From the NCBI GenBank assembly GCA_021635425.1, contig JAJWOJ010000175.1, positions 1 to 5,033 on the forward strand: a stretch of 5,033 bases of DNA. Reading direction: 5' to 3'. Shown piece by piece: positions 1 through 5,033 of this stretch. Source of the DNA: Clostridiales bacterium (GTDB lineage: Bacteria; Bacillota; Clostridia; Christensenellales; Borkfalkiaceae). A program made the translations under genes and the position numbers. Numbering within the stretch: the stretch's first letter is position 1; each line of letters opens with the position of its first letter. The notes under the pieces were generated by a model. That model saw nothing but the letters and a program-made list of their open reading frames with translations, was not told the DNA's origin and ran no database searches.

Positions 1-119
1 GCGCAAGCGGCATAATACACCCGTATATGACACTTGCGGAACAATGTATTAGCCTGAAAACACAACGCAAGACCGAGTTCAAACACAATCACTCGTGGCT
101 AAGAGTATCGAAAATTTAA
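1..119 (+). CDS. Possible 3' end of a rightward gene, unrecognised
   Basis: Reading frame 3 of the plus strand is open from the left edge to a TAA at 117-119, giving 38 visible residues that end in ...HSWLRVSKI. All other frames here are interrupted by stops. The peptide is basic (many Lys, Arg and His) and I recognise no motif or family. Two things favour a real gene end: the frame is open to the edge, and a terminator-like hairpin begins 12 bases after the stop, as expected for a gene converging on the leftward operon. Against it, 38 open codons can arise by chance. The start and most of the gene would lie outside the window. Function unknown. Confidence 0.4.
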   Translation, partial: ASGIIHPYMTLAEQCISLKTQRKTEFKHNHSWLRVSKI

Positions 120-131
120 AAAGCATTACAA

Positions 132-155
132 AACGGCTCCGATAGCGGAGCCGTT
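132..155. terminator. Rho-independent terminator, probably bidirectional
   Basis: A perfect 10-base-pair inverted repeat (AACGGCTCCG, loop ATAG, CGGAGCCGTT) forms a GC-rich stem with a tetraloop. Read leftward, it lies 34 bases past the stop of the repeat-protein gene and runs into TTTTG followed by a further T-run. Read rightward, it is followed by CTATTTTATC, a weaker T-rich tract, 12 bases past the stop of the possible gene at the left edge. It most likely ends the leftward operon and may serve both converging units. The remainder of 120-189 holds nothing else that I can identify. Confidence 0.8.
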
Positions 156-189
156 CTATTTTATCTCGCTTAAAGCAAGGTCTTTTATC

Positions 190-2340
190 TCATAAGCAGA
201 TTATTTGCTTTTTATAAAAGGTAGAATTAAATTTGACGTTTCCGTCGAGGCAATGAACGACACAAGAACAATCGCACTTCTTTCCGATCGCTTCCCATTC
301 TTTTATCGTTCCTTTATATACGACGGACTTCAGACTTTTACAGCCTTCGAACGCTTCATAGCCTATACTTTTCACGCTCTTCGGAATCGTAACGGAAATC
401 AATTTTCCGCACCCGAAAAATAATTGACTGTTTATTCTGCCCACCCCTTCGGGAATGACGACCGAAGTCAGCTTTCGACAATCGTAAAAAGCGTCTTCTT
501 CTATGTAACACACGCTATCGGGGATATCAAGAGAAATCAAGCCGTCGCACGCCTGAAAAGCCCCTCGGCCTATACTTATCAACCCGTCTGGCATTATAAC
601 GGAAGTCAGGTTGCGGCAATCGTTAAACGCGTAAGAATCTATCACCACCACTCCGTCGGGAATTTTCACTGACGTCAGACCGCGACAACCGTCGAATGCG
701 CTGTCCTCTATAATTTTTACACTGTCGGGAATAGCGACGGAAAACAAGTTTTTACAGCCGCTGAACGCGCTTGATTTTATAATTTTTACTCCATTGGGAA
801 TTTTGACCGAAGTTAAACCGCCGCAATGATGAAACAATTCTTCTTCTATAATTTTCGCGCTGCCCGGAACGTCGATCGAAGTTAACCGACCGCAATCTTC
901 AAACACGCCGTCGGATAAAACAACTCCGTCCGGCATCGCGACGGCGGTCAACTTGCCGCATCCCGCAAACGCGTGAGAATCTATGCTCGCAGCGCCGTCG
1001 GGAATTCTGACCGAGGTTAAACTGCGGCAATCCTTAAATGCCTTGTTGCCTATTCTTATCACGCTGTCGGGAATTTTTACGGAAACCAATCCGCCGCAAC
1101 CTTCGAACGAACAATCGCCGATACTCGTTACTCCGTCGGGAATATCGACGGAAGTTAAACCGACGCAACCCGCGAAAAAACCGTCGTTTATACTTTCCAA
1201 CCCGCGCGGAAATTTAACGAATTTCAAACTACTGCAACCGTTGCACAACCAATCGCCCGGATTTTTCACGCTGTCTGAAAAAGAAAGCGATATAAGATTG
1301 CGGCAACCGCCGAAAGCGCCGTTTTCTATGCTTACGACACTTTCCGGAACGGTCACGCCCGTAATTATCGTATTGCCGTTAAAAGACGTTCTTTCAAGCG
1401 CCGTTACCGGTATATCGCCAATCCGATCGGGGATATAAACTTCCGGATCTTTTCCCTTGTACTTTATAATATGGATGCCGTCTTCTTTTTCCTCATATTT
1501 CCACAATTTGCGCATATCCGCTGGATTATAAAGATCTTCTTCCAACTGTTTTTCGAACGCTTTTTCTCTTTGCTCTTCGGTAATATTCGCGTTCACCCAA
1601 TCGAGAAGATACGCCGCGCTTTTTACGGCGTTTGCCCTTTGCATGCAGGCAAGATACTGCGTTTCGTAATTTTCCGCCGTAATTTTCCCCGATTCCGCAA
1701 GAATCGCGACGGCGCGAACAAGGTCGTGTTTAAAAACAAACGGCAATAAATTCGACCTGTTTCTTAAAAACGACTTTTTATAACTTTCGGCGATTTCGCC
1801 TTTGTATTTATCGGGATAAAGCAAAAAGCCTTTTACGGCGTTGATCTTACGCGTATAATCTTCTAGCGGTATATCGGGATTAACTATAATCGCATTGTCG
1901 TTTTTAAGATTGAAAACCTTTTTTGAAAGAGAAAATATCGTAATATGGCAATTATTGAACGCGCTCGAACAAACGTACTCTACGTTTTCGGGGATAGTTA
2001 TTTCCCTTAATTTCCCGCAATTGCTGAAAGCGTACGTATCGATACGCTTTAACCCTTTAGGCAAAACGACGCTTTCAAGCTCCGCGCAATACGAAAACAC
2101 GCTATCTTCCAACGCGGATACGCCATCCGGAATCGTAATGAATTTTAAGCTGCTACAGCCGAAAAAAGCCAATTTGCCTATACTTTTCACGCTGCTCGGA
2201 ATTATTACCGAAACCAACTTGTCGCGTTCTCTGAACGCCCGATCGCCGATACCCTCGATAACGTCCGGAATAACGACGGTCTTATTATCGTTATCCTGCC
2301 TGTATCCGATCAGAATTTTATTTCTAACTAAAAACGACAT
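190..2340 (-). CDS. BspA-type leucine-rich-repeat protein, cytoplasmic, third gene of MoxR/VWA operon
   Basis: A 716-residue protein, numbered here from the ATG at 2338-2340. Residues about 24-136 and 316-672 are 23-residue leucine-rich repeats of the BspA / LRR_5 type, with pattern F-x-G-C-x-x-L-x-S-V-x-I-P-D-G-V-x-x-I-x-x-x-A. There are four full repeats in the first block and fourteen in the second. The blocks are separated by a non-repeat, probably helical segment (137-278), then a lead-in with the usual BspA-like wording (YKGKDPEVYIPDRIGDIPVT). A typical cap follows the last repeat (VYKGTIKEWEAIG, then VVHCLDG). No signal peptide, membrane segment or sorting motif is visible, unlike surface BspA proteins, so a cytoplasmic location is likely. 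Such repeats usually bind proteins; the ligand is unknown. The start chosen has a G-rich Shine-Dalgarno. An in-frame ATG at 2355 (TAATG overlap with the upstream stop) and a TTG at 2361 are alternatives without a clear ribosome binding site. Being last in the operon, it is a candidate adaptor for the ATPase (inference). Confidence 0.93.
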   Translation of the reverse strand: MSFLVRNKILIGYRQDNDNKTVVIPDVIEGIGDRAFRERDKLVSVIIPSSVKSIGKLAFFGCSSLKFITIPDGVSALEDSVFSYCAELESVVLPKGLKRIDTYAFSNCGKLREITIPENVEYVCSSAFNNCHITIFSLSKKVFNLKNDNAIIVNPDIPLEDYTRKINAVKGFLLYPDKYKGEIAESYKKSFLRNRSNLLPFVFKHDLVRAVAILAESGKITAENYETQYLACMQRANAVKSAAYLLDWVNANITEEQREKAFEKQLEEDLYNPADMRKLWKYEEKEDGIHIIKYKGKDPEVYIPDRIGDIPVTALERTSFNGNTIITGVTVPESVVSIENGAFGGCRNLISLSFSDSVKNPGDWLCNGCSSLKFVKFPRGLESINDGFFAGCVGLTSVDIPDGVTSIGDCSFEGCGGLVSVKIPDSVIRIGNKAFKDCRSLTSVRIPDGAASIDSHAFAGCGKLTAVAMPDGVVLSDGVFEDCGRLTSIDVPGSAKIIEEELFHHCGGLTSVKIPNGVKIIKSSAFSGCKNLFSVAIPDSVKIIEDSAFDGCRGLTSVKIPDGVVVIDSYAFNDCRNLTSVIMPDGLISIGRGAFQACDGLISLDIPDSVCYIEEDAFYDCRKLTSVVIPEGVGRINSQLFFGCGKLISVTIPKSVKSIGYEAFEGCKSLKSVVYKGTIKEWEAIGKKCDCSCVVHCLDGNVKFNSTFYKKQIICL
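352..1314 (-). repeat. Fourteen tandem 69-bp units coding for the C-terminal LRR block
   Basis: Fourteen consecutive in-frame units, thirteen of 69 bases and one of 66 (904-969), encode the second repeat block. On the plus strand the periodicity shows as recurring words such as CCGTCGGGAAT and GAAGTTAAACCG. At protein level each unit starts with F-x-x-C, except the second (1177-1245), where the first residue is Cys instead of Phe. The units are diverged rather than identical, which suggests old duplications held by structural constraint. Confidence 0.9.
1960..2235 (-). repeat. Four tandem 69-bp units coding for the N-terminal LRR block
   Basis: Four exact-length 23-codon units start at the Phe codons of the N-terminal block and are followed by a degenerate fifth (FNNCHITIFSLS). 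They follow the same consensus as the larger block but are more diverged, for example SYCAELESVVLPKGLKRID. The phase is conserved although a segment of about 140 residues separates them from the second block. Confidence 0.85.
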
Positions 2341-2355
2341 ATTCTCCCCCCCCAT
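2341..2355 (-). promoter_or_regulatory. Ribosome binding site with G8 tract, deciding the start of the LRR gene
   Basis: Read on the minus strand this is ATGGGGGGGGAGAAT directly before the ATG at 2338-2340. GGAG lies only 3 bases from the start codon. Registers of GGGGG a few bases further upstream can pair with the anti-Shine-Dalgarno through one G-U wobble at a better distance. The eight G residues occupy 2346-2353. An in-frame ATG (2353-2355) overlaps the TAA of the ATPase gene by one base (TAATG). If that were the start, the G-run would instead be codons within the gene. Confidence 0.6.
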
Positions 2356-3872
2356 TAACAATCATCGTTGCCCGATAAACTTTCGATTTCTTTATCTATT
2401 TCCGCCTGTCTGCCGTAAACAAGCATATCTTTATTATGACGGAAATATTCGTCGCTCCCGTACCGCGCCAAAAACCTCGAAGCATACTTGTTTATCGTCA
2501 TTTCCGTTGTGAAAATCACCGTTTCCCTGTTATCTCCGAACGCTTCGTCCAGAAATTTAAACACGTTGTCGAGTTGTTTTTTTGCGGTGTCCGCAATTTT
2601 TTTATTTTCTTTTTTCCGCAAATCGAAATCGTCTTTTATTACGGCAAAAGCATCGTCTGCCGCTAAATCGTCGGACATTAAACGGGAAACGGATTCGAGC
2701 GCCGAAATAACGCGTTTGTGTTTTTTACGCTCGCGAACGCTCAACGTGCCGGCGGCTTTCCCGATTTCAATTGCATCCGATTGCTTTTTTATCTCGTTTG
2801 AAATACAGTTTTCGGCGGAAAACCCGACTCGCGCGGATTCAAACTTAAAATTCTTAACGATCGTCATATATTCTGCCAGAATTCCGTCGTTTAAAATTAC
2901 GTCGCCAAGCTTTGAAATTATCCCGTCCGTCAGAACGCTCAAAAGAGCAATCCTTTCGTCAAACTTTGCTTCTCGCGCGCGATTTTTGATTTCGTCGTCG
3001 GCTTCGCCGTCGATAATTTTATCAACCCGATAATCCGATTTATATTTATTGAAAAGGTCGTAATAACAACTGAAATCCCGCGCGATTTTATTATTTTGAA
3101 CGTATTGACAAATAAGATCGGAATCGACTTCTACGTCGTTTTTCTCATAAACGTTAATCATGCGGCTCAGATCTTCCCAGCCGCGCGCGGTTATAAAACT
3201 TTTCCCTTCCGTTGTCGTTTCGACTTTATAAAATTTATCGGAATTCGCGTCGAGAAAACTTATAATCGACGGGTGAATGTTCGCATTGATTGCATAACGT
3301 CGCCAACAATAATAATCGGGCGCGACGTCAATTCGTTTAAGCCTGTCAAGCGTTACGATATCGAAATCATGTACCGAATTATTGTATTCGGGCGGATTAC
3401 CGGCGGTGACTATTATCCAACCGTCCGGTACGCGATGTTTGCCGAACACTTTATACTGTAAAAACTGAAGCATCACGGGCGACAAAGTTTCGGAAACGCA
3501 ATTGATTTCGTCGAGAAACAGAATCCCTTCTTTTTTACCCGTCTTTTCTCTCATATCGTATATCGAGGCGATTATCTCCGACATCGTATACTCCGAAACG
3601 GAGTACTCCTTTCCGTCATAATTTTTTTGCGAAATAAACGGCAACCCCAAAGCGCTCTGTCTTGTGTGGTGCGTCATCGAATAAGAAACGACGGGGATGT
3701 CGAGTTCCTGCGCTATCTGTTCGATTATAGCCGTTTTCCCTATTCCAGGAGCGCCTATTAAAAAAACGGGACGCTGTTTTTCCGTCGGTATCATGTAATT
3801 GTCATACTCATCTTTTGTAAGATAAGCCGTTATTGCGTTTTTTATCTGATTCTTTGCTTCTTGTATATTCAT
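2355..3872 (-). CDS. MoxR-family AAA+ ATPase (AAA_5 type)
   Basis: A 505-residue protein starting MNIQEAKNQI. The AAA+ core shows Walker A GAPGIGKT (40-47, K46), the family signature SYSMTHHTRQSALGLPFI (63-80), Walker B ILFLDEIN (117-124, D121 and E122), sensor 1 TAGNPPEYN (N159), an arginine-finger region TLDRLKR (174-180) and a sensor-2-like TARGWEDLS (228-236). Residues about 260-505 are a charged, mainly helical extension, making it longer than a minimal MoxR protein (about 320-350). MoxR ATPases hydrolyse ATP as hexamers and usually remodel protein complexes together with a VWA partner; here that partner is the gene just upstream. The start at 3872 has GAGG at an 8-base spacing. A TTG-initiated extension to 3962 would overlap the VWA gene by 80 bases and lacks family similarity. 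Not membrane-bound. Substrate unknown. Confidence 0.95.
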   Translation of the reverse strand: MNIQEAKNQIKNAITAYLTKDEYDNYMIPTEKQRPVFLIGAPGIGKTAIIEQIAQELDIPVVSYSMTHHTRQSALGLPFISQKNYDGKEYSVSEYTMSEIIASIYDMREKTGKKEGILFLDEINCVSETLSPVMLQFLQYKVFGKHRVPDGWIIVTAGNPPEYNNSVHDFDIVTLDRLKRIDVAPDYYCWRRYAINANIHPSIISFLDANSDKFYKVETTTEGKSFITARGWEDLSRMINVYEKNDVEVDSDLICQYVQNNKIARDFSCYYDLFNKYKSDYRVDKIIDGEADDEIKNRAREAKFDERIALLSVLTDGIISKLGDVILNDGILAEYMTIVKNFKFESARVGFSAENCISNEIKKQSDAIEIGKAAGTLSVRERKKHKRVISALESVSRLMSDDLAADDAFAVIKDDFDLRKKENKKIADTAKKQLDNVFKFLDEAFGDNRETVIFTTEMTINKYASRFLARYGSDEYFRHNKDMLVYGRQAEIDKEIESLSGNDDC

Positions 3873-3880
3873 CGTTTTTT

Positions 3881-3884
3881 CCTC
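3881..3884 (-). promoter_or_regulatory. Ribosome binding site of the ATPase gene, overlapping the upstream stop
   Basis: On the minus strand the sequence reads TGAGG-AAAAAACG-ATG. The TGA stop of the VWA gene (3883-3885) shares three bases with the GAGG Shine-Dalgarno, and the start codon follows after 8 bases. Ribosomes ending on the first gene are therefore placed at the entry site of the second, which suggests translational coupling and a fixed ratio of the two partners. Confidence 0.8.
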
Positions 3885-5033
3885 ATCGGATATTTTCTTG
3901 CGGCAACACAACGCGCATTGCCCAGATCGGGGTTGATATTTCGTCAAGCGTATCGTCGACAAAAACGAACGCTGTTTTATACTTCGGCGGTCGCGCGGGA
4001 AAAATTCCGCGCCCGTCGGTGAAGTATATCAGTCCTTTCAGATTTACAAATTCTTTTTTCGCTATAAGTCGGTCTACATAATCGAATACGGGACGAAAGT
4101 CCGTGCCTCCGAAGCCCTTTAACTGCGCTTTCCCGATATATTCGTCAAATTCTTCTTCGGACGTGATTTTTACGTCTTCCCGAATATCCGTATCGCACTG
4201 AATGATATGTAAAACAAATTTTGTAAAAAAATTTTCTTTCTGTTTCAGAATGTTGTAAGTTTTTTGCAGAAACGCCTGCACCGTCTTGCCGGAAACCGAG
4301 CGGGAAGTATCGATTGCAATAACAAACTCCTTTATCCTTTTAACTTCTTTATATTCCAACGGCTCAATGAGAGGCATCTTGTCGTAAAGTTTCAGTCCGT
4401 ACGTGTAAAACACGTAATCGAACGAGTCGTCGTCGACTTTCATCGCTTCTCCGTATGATGAAAATTGTTTTAAAAATTCTGCGTAATCATATTTTTCGCG
4501 ATGAAGTTCGGTCAGATTCTGCATCAGAGAATCGGCGCCGTCGCTTTTCGATTTTGAAAACGATTGCAAATCTTTTTCCACTCTTTCGGATATATTTCGC
4601 CATTCCCGTTTAACGCGCTCCGCCTCCGATTTTTCATGCGCGCTTCGCTCCGTCGATGCGCCGGTATCCCGATTATTCGTTTCGTCTCCGCAGGCGCCGC
4701 CTTCTTCCCGCGTCTTATCCGCATCGTTTTCGGCTTGTAAAAACCACAATAAATGGTCGTCGCTTTTAAAAATATCGCTCAACTCTTTAAGCCGCTCGTC
4801 CGTCGGTCTGTTGCTTGTATAGTAAGCGTATATTTTCTCTGCCGTGAGCCGTGAAATCTTATTACCCAATTCGGCGAAAATCTGTTGTCGAAGGTTTTCC
4901 GATCCGGTCGTCGCCGGTTGCTGTCGCAATTCGCTTATAACGTTTTCGACGGAAATATCGCAAGCAAGATTCCAGATAGCCCAATCAACCGCATTATCTG
5001 CATACATATGACAAAAAAGGCAATGTATGACTG
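3883..5033 (-). CDS. VWA-like (DUF2201) protein with N-terminal metallopeptidase-like domain, 5' end outside the window
   Basis: Positions below count from the internal Met at 5005-5007. The frame stays open past it to the right edge, adding VIHCLFCH before MYADNAVDWAIWNLACDISVE. This stretch fits the conserved His-rich and W-x-L-A-C-D part of the DUF2201 N-terminal (putative metallopeptidase-like) domain as I recall it, so the true start lies beyond the window and that Met is internal. 382 complete codons are visible. A charged, probably disordered linker (about 95-135) precedes the C-terminal VWA-like domain. That domain has an intact metal-ion-dependent adhesion site: D-T-S-R-S (D233, S235, S237), Thr in GGTD (T302) and Asp in FTDG (D331). 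The ending TPIWAMRVVLP matches the family as I remember it. VWA proteins paired with MoxR ATPases act as substrate-binding or co-chaperone subunits; protease activity is not shown here. First visible gene of the operon. Confidence 0.92.
   Translation of the reverse strand, partial: VIHCLFCHMYADNAVDWAIWNLACDISVENVISELRQQPATTGSENLRQQIFAELGNKISRLTAEKIYAYYTSNRPTDERLKELSDIFKSDDHLLWFLQAENDADKTREEGGACGDETNNRDTGASTERSAHEKSEAERVKREWRNISERVEKDLQSFSKSKSDGADSLMQNLTELHREKYDYAEFLKQFSSYGEAMKVDDDSFDYVFYTYGLKLYDKMPLIEPLEYKEVKRIKEFVIAIDTSRSVSGKTVQAFLQKTYNILKQKENFFTKFVLHIIQCDTDIREDVKITSEEEFDEYIGKAQLKGFGGTDFRPVFDYVDRLIAKKEFVNLKGLIYFTDGRGIFPARPPKYKTAFVFVDDTLDEISTPIWAMRVVLPQENIR

Noticed and set aside
194..210. 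Small inverted repeat (AAGCA, 7-base loop, TGCTT) at the end of the LRR gene
   Set aside because: The five-base AT-rich stem is too weak and lies within the coding sequence. The hairpin at 132-155 is a far better terminator.
352..1314. Regularly spaced repeats that could be mistaken for a CRISPR array
   Set aside because: The units are coding, contiguous, a multiple of three and diverged, with no identical repeats separated by unique spacers.
983..1438. 151-codon plus-strand open frame with a 23-residue periodicity
   Set aside because: The periodicity is simply the antisense reading of the 69-base LRR units, whose codon bias happens to avoid stops on the other strand.
1895..2512. 205-codon plus-strand open frame opposite the LRR gene and the end of the ATPase gene
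   Set aside because: It spans the junction of two well-supported minus-strand genes and shows no family features. It is explained as an antisense shadow.
2488..3033. 181-codon plus-strand open frame rich in Ser and Phe
   Set aside because: It is antisense to the helical C-terminal part of the ATPase. Its composition is what Glu/Lys-rich coding sequence gives when read backwards.
3873..3962. TTG-initiated N-terminal extension of 30 residues on the ATPase, containing Cys pairs that might suggest metal binding
   Set aside because: It overlaps the C-terminus of the VWA gene in another frame, while the ATG at 3872 has a good Shine-Dalgarno and begins the conserved part of the family.
4524..4724. 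66-codon minus-strand open frame rich in Arg and Lys
   Set aside because: It is an alternate frame of the charged linker of the VWA protein, lies wholly inside that gene, and has no separate support.

Overview
The window looks like chromosomal DNA of an anaerobic member of the Bacillota, most likely a clostridial gut lineage. This is inferred from the moderately AT-rich codon use, Shine-Dalgarno-led genes, a tightly packed MoxR-type ATPase / VWA-like (DUF2201) pair of the kind I recall from Clostridia, and a BspA-type leucine-rich-repeat protein. Species cannot be fixed from the sequence alone.

Almost the whole window (190-5033) is one leftward, minus-strand operon of three genes. In order of transcription they are: (1) a VWA-like / putative metallopeptidase-like protein, cut by the right edge of the window; (2) a MoxR-family AAA+ ATPase of about 505 residues; (3) a 716-residue protein with two blocks of 23-residue BspA-type leucine-rich repeats separated by a non-repeat, probably helical segment. 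The junctions are tight. The stop codon of gene 1 lies inside the ribosome binding site of gene 2, and gene 2 ends 14 bases before the chosen start of gene 3, with a run of eight G residues forming the Shine-Dalgarno region. The three products are therefore probably made together. All appear cytoplasmic, with no signal peptides or membrane segments seen, although the N-terminus of gene 1 is missing.

The left end (1-189) holds the last 38 codons of a possible rightward gene and then a strong GC-rich hairpin (132-155) with T-rich flanks on both sides. The hairpin probably terminates the leftward operon and perhaps also the converging gene.

Working model: the ATPase and VWA protein form a MoxR/VWA chaperone-like pair, by analogy with RavA-ViaA, and the repeat protein is a candidate client-recognition or scaffold subunit. 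The ATPase and VWA calls are firm at family level. The biological role, and the link to the repeat protein, are inferred from gene order only. No promoter for the operon lies in the window, and no RNA genes, CRISPR arrays or mobile elements were seen.
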